57,422 bases of DNA from F1-120-MAGs023 sp038228615 (GTDB taxonomy: Bacteria > Actinomycetota > Acidimicrobiia > IMCC26256 > PALSA-610), in contig JBBRPC010000001.1 of the NCBI GenBank assembly GCA_038228615.1, forward strand, positions 1-57,422. The letters are read 5' to 3'. The notes under the pieces were generated by a model. The model was given only the letters and a program-made list of their open reading frames with translations. It was not told the origin of the DNA and searched no databases. Below are positions 8,121-17,739 of this stretch, piece by piece. The first letter of the stretch is position 1, and the number at the start of each line of letters is the position of its first letter. The translations under genes were made by a program, and so were the position numbers.

Positions 8121-9176
8121 TCACACTCGGCGTGCCACGATGCAATACGAATTCGCAGGAAACACGCGCTCGATCAACGCAGCGATCGCGGGATCGCCTC
8201 CTTCGGTGAGCCCGTCTGGGAGCGCTCGATGACCAACGTGACATTCGGTCTGCAGCCAATTGCATTGATGCAACAGATGCAGCCACGTTTCGGGATGCAA
8301 CGGCCTGCCCGGCGCGAGATCACCCGCGACTCGGTCGGCGGAATTCAAATACCCATCGGGACGCTGCCCAATGAGCACAATTGCTCCGTCGGCGTGTACT
8401 GCTGCTGTTGAGCTAGCAATCAATTGCAGCTGGTCTCCCAGCGGCAAGCGATCGACGCAGTGCGCAAGCACAATCCCTCGAAGCGACCCCGGCGCAAGCG
8501 CCTCCAAATGTGTGAGCGTGTCGATGCGACGTACTTCAACGTCTTGGGCATCCGCAACCTCGCCAGCGTCGGCCCGCGCATCGATGCCGTAGCCGTCGAT
8601 ATCCGACGCGACGAGCGCGCTCAACAGGGCGCCGTCGCCACAATCAGCGTGTAGGACGAGACCTGGCAGCGCCGTATGGCCAAACACCCCGCGACAGATT
8701 CCGACCCATTCGACGATCGGGCGATCAGAGGCAACTGCCGAAGGCATCGCCTGCACTCCAGGATCCATGCCAGGTATGCGCCGTTCCAACCGGTCGACGC
8801 GCCGACCCAACATCCGCAACGCTCGGAGCGTCGTTCCGGCAAACGCCACCAGTTGGCGACCGACAAAGATGATGTACCAGGCCGTGAGGAGCTTCACCGT
8901 TCGCTTCACGAAACGCAACGGCCGATTCCCCACAATCGGTGCGTCAAAATCGACGATCGCGTGTCGCGCAGCTTGGTCGACGACACTGTCGAACCCGCCT
9001 CCAACGAAGCCCGGCGGCGCGACAGCGGCGAATGCTCCATCGAGTTCGGCTTCATATTCGGGCGTGATTGCGCCGTTTCGCCGCTGTTCCCGAACATCAC
9101 GCTCTATCTCGGCGAGCAAGCCCCGTTGATCTGACAGCATCGCCGCTGGAGAATCATCAGAAGGCGTCTGCGACAT
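8121..9176 (-). CDS. SAM-methyltransferase-like protein with N-terminal helical region
   Basis: 351 residues in two parts. The first ~130 residues are helical with an amphipathic or hydrophobic stretch (TVKLLTAWYIIFVGRQLVAFAG) and then a coiled-coil-like RRVDRLERRI. The C-terminal half resembles a degenerate class I SAM methyltransferase: LHADCGDGALLSALV stands where motif I (D/E-x-G-x-G) is expected, YGIDAR is a plausible motif II, and IVLAHCVDRLPLGDQ resembles motif IV. It may methylate a glycan terminus or act as a scaffold. It heads the leftward MT-GT-GT unit and diverges from the 9335 gene across 158 bases that should hold both promoters. Confidence 0.65.
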   Translation of the reverse strand: MSQTPSDDSPAAMLSDQRGLLAEIERDVREQRRNGAITPEYEAELDGAFAAVAPPGFVGGGFDSVVDQAARHAIVDFDAPIVGNRPLRFVKRTVKLLTAWYIIFVGRQLVAFAGTTLRALRMLGRRVDRLERRIPGMDPGVQAMPSAVASDRPIVEWVGICRGVFGHTALPGLVLHADCGDGALLSALVASDIDGYGIDARADAGEVADAQDVEVRRIDTLTHLEALAPGSLRGIVLAHCVDRLPLGDQLQLIASSTAAVHADGAIVLIGQRPDGYLNSADRVAGDLAPGRPLHPETWLHLLHQCNWLQTECHVGHRALPDGLTEGGDPAIAALIERVFPANSYCIVARRV

Positions 9177-9334
9177 TCTGAGGAAGGTAGTCGAGCGCGT
9201 CGCCGCAACCTACGATGCATCTCAATGACGACTGAGCCCGAAGTTCCGCTGGCGGTGACCCGACCGCACAATCCCAAAACGAACACCCGGTCGGACGGCC
9301 GGCAGAACACCCTGCGGAATCCACGACACAACCC

Positions 9335-9550
9335 GTGAAGAAATTGGCGAAGCGCGCGATCGCGCCGTTTGAGCGGCGGCTCGAGATCGCGGTCACTCGT
9401 GCGGTCGAGACAGCGATGCGTTCGGAGGCTGTGGCCCTTCGGGAGGCGCTACGCGCTGATGTGGCGACCCTCGTCGAACTCACGTACGAACTCCAACGCG
9501 TCGCCGCGCAGATCGTCGCCGCAGCCCCAACTTCGCCCGAAACGTCTTGA
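9335..9550 (+). CDS. Small helical hypothetical protein
   Basis: 71 residues from a GTG start; beginning with a basic patch (KKLAKRAIAPFERR) then an Ala/Leu/Glu-rich amphipathic helix (VETAMRSEAVALREALRADVATLVELTYELQRVAAQIV). The frame is open upstream to 9236 but holds no better start. Its TGA overlaps the TTG start of the double glycosyltransferase (TTGA), so it is the first gene of the long rightward GT operon and is probably translationally coupled. The length and charge pattern suggest a coiled-coil adaptor or membrane-associating helix. No family recognised. Confidence 0.5.
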   Translation: MKKLAKRAIAPFERRLEIAVTRAVETAMRSEAVALREALRADVATLVELTYELQRVAAQIVAAAPTSPETS

Positions 9551-12030
9551 AGCCCAACAACTCAACCGACTTCGGGATCGTCGTCGACATCCAGGCTCTG
9601 CAAAACCCGTTGCACCGCGAGCGCGGCATCGGGCGTTACATCATCGATCATGTCGACGCGCTCATCGATGCCGGTGCGCCACTCGAGGCCCTCGTACTCA
9701 ACCCAATGGCACCTGTTCCGCACGTTCCGGAACACTGGATAGATCGTCGGCTGATGCAATGGAACACACCAGCTGTTATGCGGTCCGCGCTCCAGCGATG
9801 GCCCAACGTCGTGTATCACATTGCGTCGCCGTTCGAACCGACAGTCCCGGAGTCGGGGCTCGTGACGCCGCACGGAGTCCGCGATGCAACCGTCCTGTCG
9901 GTGACGGTATTCGACGTCATTCCGTATGTATTCCCAGCCGTGCATCAACCCACAGAAACATTGCGATCGTTCTTTCGGCGTCGGGCCCGGCTTATCAGTA
10001 CGGCCGACTTGGTACTCACAATTTCAGAACATACGCGCACCGATTCCATAAACACATTTGCGCTCGATCCGAACAAGGTGGTGAACACGAGCACGGGCGG
10101 CGCTGCATTCTTCGCGCCATCCGACCGTCGTCCGAAAACTGACGAGCGTTCGTACGTACTGACAGTGTCAGGGTGGGGCGACCCACGTAAGGATCCGTCT
10201 ACGACGTTTCGCGCGTATGCATCCTTGCCAGCGAAGATCCGAGAACAACATCGCCTTGTGGTCGTGTGCAACCTTCCGCCAGAGGGCAACGATGCATGGC
10301 GCCACGAAACTCGTGAACTCGGCTTGCGCGATGAGGAGGTGCACTTCACGGGGCACATCGATGATGAGGAACTACGTTCGCTGTACACCCACGCCGAGAT
10401 CTACGTCACGTCGTCGCGCTACGAAGGTTTCGGCCTACCTGTGTTGGAAGCAGCTAGATGCGGCACGCCGTCGCTCACGACCTCGGTGTCATCGCTGCCT
10501 GAGGTTCTCGCCTATCCGCCAGCAACGTTCCCACCGGGCGACCACATTTCCCTCGCGCGTTTGCTACAGCAGGCATTGACAGATGCTCAGTTTCGAGCTG
10601 CCCTGCTGGAGGCGAGTCAACGCGCCGCGGCGACCTACACCTGGGATCGCGTCGCCGCGACAACGGTCGCCGCATGGACTGGCGCGGTCGCAACGCATCA
10701 ACGAAGACAGCTGGCGGCCGGAAACGCATCGGCCGGCCGTTCCGCTGTGGCCGGTATGCGTCACCGCACATTGCCTCACTCGCTACGCATCGCGATCGCA
10801 GGCCCGTTTCCACCATCGAAATCTGGCATCGGGACATTCAATGCTCGCGTCGGAGTTGCACTCGCACGCGACCACGACATCGACTGGTTCACAGAAGGCG
10901 ACGACTGCATGCCCCCGCCGTCGTACAAACGTGATCACGGGCAGTATCCGATTGCTGCGCTCGGTCGAACGCTGCACCCTGGCTCCTACGACGGCGTCAT
11001 CTACACGATTGGCAACGGGCACTACCACCCCCAAACGTTGCGCGCCGCGCTGCGAACGCCGGGAATCGTGTGGCTCCATGATGCGCACCTCGCTGGCTTG
11101 TATCTCACCGCGAATGGATTGTTTCTCCCAGATCGCGATGCCAGCCCATCTGTCATCGCCGACGCGCGATCGACAATGGCTGCCACCGTCGCAGAGATGT
11201 ACGGCCCAGGTAACGAACTCGGCGACGACGAATGGTGGCGCACCGACGCGTACGACCGACGCGGTCTGACGATGCTGTCGGGGTTGCTGCACACAGCCCG
11301 CGCGCTCATCGTCAACACCGAGGCTGCTGGCGACATTGCTCGCAGCGAAGCACCGATGTCGCTGCCAATCCACATACTGCCATTGCCATATCCGACCTCG
11401 ACACCTCGCGACGAAGCGCCCGATCGCGACAGTGATCGGCTCGTCGTGAGCCTGGGTTGGGTCGACCCTATGAAACGACCGCACGACCTCATACGGGCCG
11501 TTGCGCACAGCCGCAACACGATTGGACAACGGATACGCGTGGCGTTTGTCGGGGAACTCGCGCCGAACCTGCACGCCGAGCTGGTCGCGTTGGCGCAATC
11601 GTTGCACCTCGAAGACAGCGTGGTCTTCACTGGCTTCATCCCCGACGAGGAGTACAACGGTTGGCTCGCAAACGCCGACATTGCGGTGCAGCTCAGGACC
11701 GAGACCCGAGGCGAGGCTTCGGCGGCGCTCGGCGACGCGATCGCGCACGGAATTCCGACGATCACGACAATTACGACGGCCGAAGAACTTCCGGCGGGTG
11801 TCGTCGAATTCCTCGATCCAGCGAGCGACGCCAGGGCAATTTCAGACAAGATCACGGAATTGTTGACTCACCCCGAGACGCGGTCACAACTTCGCGACAG
11901 AGCACTCTCGCATGCAGCAACGTGGCATTTCGATGATCTCGCGGCTCGAGTCGTCGAAATCGTCCGCGAGACGTCGCAGCGCACCGCGGAACGGCTAACG
12001 CTGCCAATCGGCCAACAGCAGCCACGATGA
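9547..12030 (+). CDS. Tandem two-domain GT4 glycosyltransferase
   Basis: 827 residues encoding two complete GT-B units. Unit 1 (about 1-400) starts FGIVVDIQALQNPLHRERGI, has VTVFDVIPYVFP, ISEHTRTDSI and the E-x7-E motif YEGFGLPVLEAA. Unit 2 (about 415-815) starts LRIAIAGPFPPSKSGIGTFN, has VWLHDAHLAGLYLT and VVSLGWVDPMKRPHDLI, but carries RGEASAALGDAIAHG where the second E-x7-E would be, a variant seen in some GT4 branches. The fusion implies two successive transfers on one polypeptide. The start appears to be TTG 9547, overlapping the previous stop; the end overlaps the next gene by ATGA. Confidence 0.87.
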   Translation: MKPNNSTDFGIVVDIQALQNPLHRERGIGRYIIDHVDALIDAGAPLEALVLNPMAPVPHVPEHWIDRRLMQWNTPAVMRSALQRWPNVVYHIASPFEPTVPESGLVTPHGVRDATVLSVTVFDVIPYVFPAVHQPTETLRSFFRRRARLISTADLVLTISEHTRTDSINTFALDPNKVVNTSTGGAAFFAPSDRRPKTDERSYVLTVSGWGDPRKDPSTTFRAYASLPAKIREQHRLVVVCNLPPEGNDAWRHETRELGLRDEEVHFTGHIDDEELRSLYTHAEIYVTSSRYEGFGLPVLEAARCGTPSLTTSVSSLPEVLAYPPATFPPGDHISLARLLQQALTDAQFRAALLEASQRAAATYTWDRVAATTVAAWTGAVATHQRRQLAAGNASAGRSAVAGMRHRTLPHSLRIAIAGPFPPSKSGIGTFNARVGVALARDHDIDWFTEGDDCMPPPSYKRDHGQYPIAALGRTLHPGSYDGVIYTIGNGHYHPQTLRAALRTPGIVWLHDAHLAGLYLTANGLFLPDRDASPSVIADARSTMAATVAEMYGPGNELGDDEWWRTDAYDRRGLTMLSGLLHTARALIVNTEAAGDIARSEAPMSLPIHILPLPYPTSTPRDEAPDRDSDRLVVSLGWVDPMKRPHDLIRAVAHSRNTIGQRIRVAFVGELAPNLHAELVALAQSLHLEDSVVFTGFIPDEEYNGWLANADIAVQLRTETRGEASAALGDAIAHGIPTITTITTAEELPAGVVEFLDPASDARAISDKITELLTHPETRSQLRDRALSHAATWHFDDLAARVVEIVRETSQRTAERLTLPIGQQQPR

Positions 12031-13112
12031 CCGATAGCGTCGAACGTGTGCAAGATTCGGCGAGCAACATCGGACTCTGGGGACTGTTCGATGTCGACAA
12101 CTTCGACACGCAGGTTCGGCTGCGCGTCGCTCGACAGGAGTTGCACACGAGGTTGCCCCAAGCGAATCTCCGAGCGTTTGCCCCATTCGGGTCGCGACGC
12201 CCAATTCCTGTCGCTGCAACTGAATCCGTCGAGCCTCTCACACCTGTCACGCCGCAACGCATGTCTGCACTCCGAGCCGAGCTTGACCTCATCGTTCGAA
12301 TCGGCGCCATCGAGCTGCCACTCGCCTACACCGACCATCCAGTACCCGATCCGCGCGATGTCGCTGCCGCGTTGGCACTCCTCGCGAATCCTCCCGATGG
12401 TGTTCCGTGCCTCGACGATCCGCGATCCGAGCACCCAGCGGTGCTCGCGAACCGAGTCTGGAGTTTTGCTATCTGTTGCCAACGGCGCAGTTTTCTCCGT
12501 GCGATGCAATGGTGGCCGCAAGACGGCACCGCCGTCGTATGTGACGCACAGACAACGTCACAAGACGCGATGCAACGGCTCGTACGCCACGCCACGACAG
12601 ATCAATCGTTGGTCGTGATCAATGCCGCCGAACAGTACGACAACCCCCGAGTGCTCGCGATGGATCGTCGGCGAGCCAGTCTCGACGACGTGATCGCGGC
12701 AGTCGCGGGTGCCAGTATTGTCGTCACGACGAACGAGGCGATTGCCGCGACCGCGAATGCGTACGGCGTTCGGCATCACTTTACAGACGACTTCGACGTC
12801 GCAGCGGCTCACGACCCAGCGCAACTCACGCGATTGCAGTCGCTCGTTGACGCGACATTCGACGACATCGCGCGGTCGGTGTCGAGTTCCCCGCGCGCTG
12901 CCCTCATTGATGATGAAATCGCGGCATTGCAGGCATCGCTCCGTGGCCACCAGCAACGGCTTGCGCACGAGCGGGTTGTGTTCGCCGATTACGTCCGGGC
13001 GGTGCGCAACAATGCAACACACGAAGTCAAACAAGCCCACGAGTCGCGAACACTTCTCGACAAGATCGTCGCACGCCTTCGTCTCGCGTCGCGATCATCT
13101 CGGTCAACATGA
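12027..13112 (+). CDS. Divergent polysaccharide pyruvyl transferase-like protein
   Basis: 361 residues. The N-terminus (NIGLWGLFDVDNFDTQVRL) closely follows the opening of polysaccharide pyruvyl transferase family proteins, which normally read GLWGxFDVxNFGD, but the Gly-Asp after Asn-Phe is replaced by Asp-Thr. The middle has short strand/helix elements such as TAVVCDAQ, SLVVINAAEQ and IAAVAGASIVVTTNEA, consistent with a GT-B-like fold. The last 70 residues are a charged helix (EIAALQASLRGHQQRLAHER), probably coiled coil. Family members add ketal pyruvate from PEP to sugars; here the degenerate motif makes activity doubtful. ATGA overlaps tie it to both neighbours. Confidence 0.6.
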   Translation: MTDSVERVQDSASNIGLWGLFDVDNFDTQVRLRVARQELHTRLPQANLRAFAPFGSRRPIPVAATESVEPLTPVTPQRMSALRAELDLIVRIGAIELPLAYTDHPVPDPRDVAAALALLANPPDGVPCLDDPRSEHPAVLANRVWSFAICCQRRSFLRAMQWWPQDGTAVVCDAQTTSQDAMQRLVRHATTDQSLVVINAAEQYDNPRVLAMDRRRASLDDVIAAVAGASIVVTTNEAIAATANAYGVRHHFTDDFDVAAAHDPAQLTRLQSLVDATFDDIARSVSSSPRAALIDDEIAALQASLRGHQQRLAHERVVFADYVRAVRNNATHEVKQAHESRTLLDKIVARLRLASRSSRST

Positions 13113-14317
13113 GCGATCCCAGTTCTCCGGCCGCGACACCGAAGATCAGCATCTGTATCGTCACGTTCGGAGCCCTGGAATGGGTACAACGAGCGATCGC
13201 TGCGGTGCGCGACCACACGAGCGTGGACTACGAACTCATCGTCGTCGACAACGGTTCGCCTGATGGGACTCGCGCTTGGCTGCGCGAACATCTTTCGCCT
13301 GACGAATACATCGAAAGTCCATGCAACACCGGATTCGCCGGTGGCAACAACCTCGCCGTCAACCAGGCGCGGGCGCCATTTCTTTGTCTCTTGAACAGCG
13401 ATGCCATCGTTCCAGTCGGCTGGGCAGAGCCGTTACTGGAGGCGTTGGAACGCAATCCGGATCTCGGCATTGCCGTCCCCATGTTGACGAACGCCGACGG
13501 ATCGGTCCAAGAGGTTGGATGCAACGTCGACGCCGACGGATACACCTGGCCACTCTTTCTCGGTGCGTCGCCGTTTGCATCAGTACTGCAATCACCGCGA
13601 ACGGTCACGTACGGATCCGCAGCATGTTGGGTCCTGCGTACGACTACGTACCGCAGACTCGGGGGTCTCGACTGCGGTTTCGGTCGTGCCTACTACGAAG
13701 ACGTCGATTTCGCGTTCACCGTGCAGGAACATGGCATGGAAATCCAATGCATACCTGGCGTGCGGGTCATGCACGCACAGGGGGCTTCCAGCTCGGATCG
13801 GGTCGCGGCGGAGCAACTTCGCGAAGCACAACGACACCGGTTTGTAGGGCGCCATGCGACGGAACTAGCGCACCATTCCCACGTCTTCGACTTGGAGCGT
13901 GAACCGCACCGGTATTTCGCGACACGCGACGCGAACCGTGCTTGGCGGACCCTCGAAGTTTTCGACGCCGCAGCAGATCTCCACGCGCGCGTCGAAGCAA
14001 TCGAAACAGAAATACCGCGGCCCGACCATCAGTGGACATTGATCTGCACGCCTGATGATGACCATCGAGTTTCAACCGAGCCCCGTGGATCTGCGCACGT
14101 GGAGATCCTGCACCACACCGATACCGTTGTTGTGCTCCAAGACCGCCTCTTTCATTTCAGCGAGATCGTTGCACCGCGGGCATGGCTCACGACGCACCAC
14201 GACACAATCACTGCAAATCAGCCACAAGCGAGGATCGAGGAGATGCCAAGCGACGGGTCTCATGGCGGACTCGCTTCTGACACCGTCGATGGTCGTCGCC
14301 CTTTGGCGCAGCAGTGA
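13109..14317 (+). CDS. GT2-family (rhamnosyltransferase-like) glycosyltransferase
   Basis: 402 residues. An N-terminal GT-A domain (about 9-260) begins ISICIVTFGALEWVQRAI, with YELIVVDNGSPDGTRAWL (nucleotide binding), NTGFAGGNNLAVNQA, the metal-binding region LCLLNSDA, and the acceptor-side motif YYEDVDFAFTVQEHGM, all typical of inverting GT2 enzymes of the WcaA/rhamnosyltransferase group. A C-terminal extension of about 140 residues has no recognised motif and includes a short helical part (DAAADLHARVEAIETE). The only GT-A enzyme in this locus. The start overlaps the previous stop (ATGA) and the stop overlaps the next GTG (GTGA). Confidence 0.88.
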   Translation: MSDPSSPAATPKISICIVTFGALEWVQRAIAAVRDHTSVDYELIVVDNGSPDGTRAWLREHLSPDEYIESPCNTGFAGGNNLAVNQARAPFLCLLNSDAIVPVGWAEPLLEALERNPDLGIAVPMLTNADGSVQEVGCNVDADGYTWPLFLGASPFASVLQSPRTVTYGSAACWVLRTTTYRRLGGLDCGFGRAYYEDVDFAFTVQEHGMEIQCIPGVRVMHAQGASSSDRVAAEQLREAQRHRFVGRHATELAHHSHVFDLEREPHRYFATRDANRAWRTLEVFDAAADLHARVEAIETEIPRPDHQWTLICTPDDDHRVSTEPRGSAHVEILHHTDTVVVLQDRLFHFSEIVAPRAWLTTHHDTITANQPQARIEEMPSDGSHGGLASDTVDGRRPLAQQ

Positions 14318-15468
14318 CGAGTAATTTCGGCGGCGTGCAGACCCACCGCAGTGTCGCGATCGATGTCACTCCGCTCGCGGCCTTCCGTACGGGCATTGCT
14401 CGATCGATTGCCGAACTGCTCACTGGGTTGGCGCTCCTGGATAACGGGCCACGGATCGTCCCCTATGCCGTCAGCACCCGCGCTCGACGAGAACGCGATC
14501 AGCTGCCCGATGGCACGCGCACCGTTCCGGGTGCGTCGAGCCTGATCAAGTTGTGGTCGAGATCCGACCGTCCGCGAATCGATCACATCTTCGGCGACGC
14601 GTCGGTCGTGCATGCCACCAACTTCCTTGTCCCTCCGAGTCGACTGCCGACTGTCGCGACGCTCCACGACTGTTCTATCGTCCGACACCGGTCACTGTGT
14701 TCAACCCAAGTTCGAGCACTTGAACCAGTAATACGCAGAGCAATCAATAGGGGCGCGCACCTCCACGTGCCCTCGCAGTTCGTGGCCGACGAGACCGAAG
14801 AACTCTTTGGGCCGGACTTGCGCGCGGCAGGCCGCATTCATGTGGTGCACTGGGGCGTACCGACGATCCCAACAACGATGATGGTTCCGGCGGAACTCGC
14901 GCGATTTGGAGCGATCGCGAATGGTGTCCCATACATCGTCGCCGTGGGCACACTGGAACCACGCAAGAACATTGCGCATCTCGTCGCGGCGTTTGGCCCC
15001 CTCGCAGCCACCGACCCGGATTTGCACCTCGTGGTCGTCGGTGCCGACGGTCCAGCGCGCCCGGAAATCGACGCGGCACGGGCGCGCCTCGCACCGAAAT
15101 TGGCCGAGCGCGTCGTACTCACCGGTTCGGTGGCCGAGCCCGCGAAGGGTTGGTTGATCCGCAATGCTCGCGCGCTGGCCTATCCAAGCGTCTACGAAGG
15201 ATTCGGTTTCCCGATGTTGGAGGCGATGAGCGTCGGCGTTCCGGTCGTGGCAGCACGCGCCGGATCCATCCCGGAGATTGCGGGAGGCGCCGCAACCCTC
15301 GTGGAGCCAACCGACGAAGCAGCGATGAGCGCCGCGCTGACGTCGCTGCTCAACGACGAGGTTGCTCGCGGCGAACACGTCCAACGCGGGCTCGCTCGCG
15401 CGAACCAGTTCTCGTGGTCTGCGTGCGCCGCAGGCGTGAACGCAATCTACGAACTACTGAGCACATGA
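14314..15468 (+). CDS. GT4-family glycosyltransferase
   Basis: 384 residues from GTG 14314, whose GTGA overlaps the previous stop. GT-B signatures: AIDVTPLAAFRTGIARSIAE at the N-terminus, TVATLHDCSIVRHRS, VPSQFVADETEELFG, the domain hinge YIVAVGTLEPRKNIAHLVAA and the E-x7-E motif YEGFGFPMLEAM. It resembles mannosyltransferases of the WbaZ/RfaB type, with HDC in place of the usual HDL. The stop overlaps the next ATG. Confidence 0.88.
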   Translation: MTSNFGGVQTHRSVAIDVTPLAAFRTGIARSIAELLTGLALLDNGPRIVPYAVSTRARRERDQLPDGTRTVPGASSLIKLWSRSDRPRIDHIFGDASVVHATNFLVPPSRLPTVATLHDCSIVRHRSLCSTQVRALEPVIRRAINRGAHLHVPSQFVADETEELFGPDLRAAGRIHVVHWGVPTIPTTMMVPAELARFGAIANGVPYIVAVGTLEPRKNIAHLVAAFGPLAATDPDLHLVVVGADGPARPEIDAARARLAPKLAERVVLTGSVAEPAKGWLIRNARALAYPSVYEGFGFPMLEAMSVGVPVVAARAGSIPEIAGGAATLVEPTDEAAMSAALTSLLNDEVARGEHVQRGLARANQFSWSACAAGVNAIYELLST

Positions 15469-16559
15469 AAGTCGCGCTCCACGTCGGACAGCTCCTGCAG
15501 CCGGTCCCCGGCGGAATTGCGCGCTACGCCCGCGCGCTTGTCAGAGAACTTCCGCGCCACGACATCGACGTGGAAGCCTTCGCCGCTGGCGTAGAACCAA
15601 AAGGCATCACCTCGCACTACACAAATCTCGGCTGGCCCAATGGGTCGATGCGCTACGAGTCGTGGCATCGATTTCGCCGCCCGTTCGTTCGCGTGCCTGG
15701 CGACTTAGTACACGCGCCAAGCCTGGCCATTCCTCCGGTCACCGGACGGCCACTCGTTGTCACAGCTCACGACGTCGCGTTTCACCGCTTCCCAACTACC
15801 ACGACACGGCGAGGGCGAGCTTTTCACGAACGTGGTCTCGAACTCGCGCGTAGGCATGCGGCGCTCGTACTCGCACCTTCGGAATTCACGCGAAATGAGC
15901 TGTATTCGTTGGGTTTCAAAGCCGAACAGGTCGAGATCGCCTACCTCGGTGCAGATCCTCCCGAACCAATGTCAGAAGAACAAATCGAATCTCGACTCGC
16001 GGCGATACAGCAGCGACATCCGTTCTTGTTAACTGTCGGTACCGTTGAACCGCGGAAACGCTTACAACACCTTGTGACGGCGCACCAACAACTTCGTCGG
16101 AGTCACGCCGACCTCGAGCTGTTGATTGTCGGCCCTCAAGGTTGGGGCGATGTCGGAAGCCTCGACGCTCCAGGCGTCCGCCGGCTCGGAGCATTGCGTT
16201 GGACCGTCATCGAAGCCTTGTATCGCCGGGCAGTCGCCTGCGCGATTCCATCCGTATATGAAGGGTTTGGGCTGCCAGCGGTCGAGGCCATGAGTCGCGC
16301 GTGCCCGGTTGTTGTGGCAAAGGGCAGCGCGCTCGAAGAGGTAGTCGGCGACGGTGGGATCCTCGTCGCACCCGATGATCCCGACGCGCTCGGCGATGCA
16401 CTCGACCGACTCATTTCGGATACGGCCACTCGAGACGCGATCACGGTCTCAGGTGTCGCGCGAGCAGCCACATTTACTTGGAGCGCGAGTGTGGCCCGCC
16501 ATGCCGTGCTGTATCAACAAGTCGTCGAGCAGGCGAACGGATTCCGAACGCAGCACTAG
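15465..16559 (+). CDS. GT4-family glycosyltransferase
   Basis: 364 residues. The start ATG 15465 overlaps the previous TGA; the frame is open far upstream but that part is antisense or out of frame to the previous gene. Motifs are VGQLLQPVPGGIARYARALV, VVTAHDVAFHRFP, LAPSEFTRNELYSLG, FLLTVGTVEPRKRLQHLV and the E-x7-E motif YEGFGLPAVEAM. This mannosyltransferase-like subgroup (GGIxRY near the N-terminus) often builds O-antigen or exopolysaccharide backbones. Ten bases separate its stop from the next GTG. Confidence 0.88.
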   Translation: MKVALHVGQLLQPVPGGIARYARALVRELPRHDIDVEAFAAGVEPKGITSHYTNLGWPNGSMRYESWHRFRRPFVRVPGDLVHAPSLAIPPVTGRPLVVTAHDVAFHRFPTTTTRRGRAFHERGLELARRHAALVLAPSEFTRNELYSLGFKAEQVEIAYLGADPPEPMSEEQIESRLAAIQQRHPFLLTVGTVEPRKRLQHLVTAHQQLRRSHADLELLIVGPQGWGDVGSLDAPGVRRLGALRWTVIEALYRRAVACAIPSVYEGFGLPAVEAMSRACPVVVAKGSALEEVVGDGGILVAPDDPDALGDALDRLISDTATRDAITVSGVARAATFTWSASVARHAVLYQQVVEQANGFRTQH

Positions 16560-16568
16560 CGTGCCGCC

Positions 16569-17723
16569 GTGCGCGTCTTGCTCGATGTCTCGGCGGTTCC
16601 GAAGCAACCGGTTGGAGCCGGGATATACACGATCGAACTCGCCCGAGGCCTCGCACGAACAGAAGCAGTCGATCTGCATTTACTGTGCCGTCGCAACGAC
16701 GCAACTCGGTGGGAACACATTGCTCCCGGGGCCACCGTCCATCCGATCGTCCCGCTTCCACGCCCCGCCAGACTGCTCTGGGAAGCGCAACGCGGATCTG
16801 CATTTGCCGATCGGCTCGGTTGCGACGTGTGGCACGGCCCTCACTACACGCTGCCGCGCCACTTGGCCTGCGCATCCGTCGTCACGGTGCACGATTTGAC
16901 CTTTTTCGATCAACCCGAAACGCACGAGCGCGTCAAGGTCGGTTTCTTTCGGCGTGCGATCAACACCAACAGCGAGCGCGCCACCCGAATTATTTGCGTT
17001 TCGCAACACACCCGAGACCGCCTTCACGCGCTCGTTCCCCACCACGCGCCGATCGATATTGCTCGCCACGGCATCGATCACAATCGGTTCCGGGTCGACG
17101 ATGCGCCAGCCAACGTTGCACACGACAGTGCGGCGCTGGCCCGACGCGGAATCACGGGAGATTTCATCGCGTTTGTGGGAACGATTCAACCTCGCAAGGC
17201 GCTCCCGATCTTGGTGGAGGCGTTTGGGATGCTTCGGAGCGACTTTCCAACCCTCCGACTCGTGATCGCCGGTGGCGACGGTTGGGGCAGCCGAGCGTTG
17301 CTCGACGCCATCCGTCGCAATCAGGTCGCCACTTCCGTCGTCCGTCCTGGCTATATCGACGATGCCACCGTCGCCGCGCTCTATCGACGCGCCGCAGTCG
17401 TGGCCTATCCATCCCTCGCGGAAGGTTTCGGCTTGCCCGCACTCGAAGCGCTGGCATGCGGTGCGCCGCTTGTGACGAGCAGCGGTACAGCGATGGATGA
17501 ATTCATCGACGACGGGGCGCTCACCGCCTCACCCGGTAGCGCCAGAGAACTCGAGGGGGCGCTTCGTGCCGCACTCGTTCCAGATACGGCGGCTCGGTTG
17601 AGGCGCAGAGGCCCACAAATTGCCGCTGCCTACACGTGGTCAGCTTGCGTCGATACCCACCTTTCGACGTACCGTGCTGCCGCACACTCTGGAGCACCAC
17701 CGAACGAACCCAGTTCGCAATGA
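16569..17723 (+). CDS. GT4-family glycosyltransferase
   Basis: 384 residues from GTG 16569. It opens MRVLLDVSAVPKQPVGAGIY, has VVTVHDLTFFDQPE, ICVSQHTRDRLHALV, IAFVGTIQPRKALPILVEAF and the E-x7-E motif AEGFGLPALEAL. It is closest in style to the two preceding GT4 genes, so the three probably arose by duplication. The C-terminal tail (AAAHSGAPPNEPSSQ) is short and disordered. It is followed after 16 bases by the epimerase/reductase gene. Confidence 0.88.
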   Translation: MRVLLDVSAVPKQPVGAGIYTIELARGLARTEAVDLHLLCRRNDATRWEHIAPGATVHPIVPLPRPARLLWEAQRGSAFADRLGCDVWHGPHYTLPRHLACASVVTVHDLTFFDQPETHERVKVGFFRRAINTNSERATRIICVSQHTRDRLHALVPHHAPIDIARHGIDHNRFRVDDAPANVAHDSAALARRGITGDFIAFVGTIQPRKALPILVEAFGMLRSDFPTLRLVIAGGDGWGSRALLDAIRRNQVATSVVRPGYIDDATVAALYRRAAVVAYPSLAEGFGLPALEALACGAPLVTSSGTAMDEFIDDGALTASPGSARELEGALRAALVPDTAARLRRRGPQIAAAYTWSACVDTHLSTYRAAAHSGAPPNEPSSQ

Positions 17724-17739
17724 GATTCGGCGAGGCATA

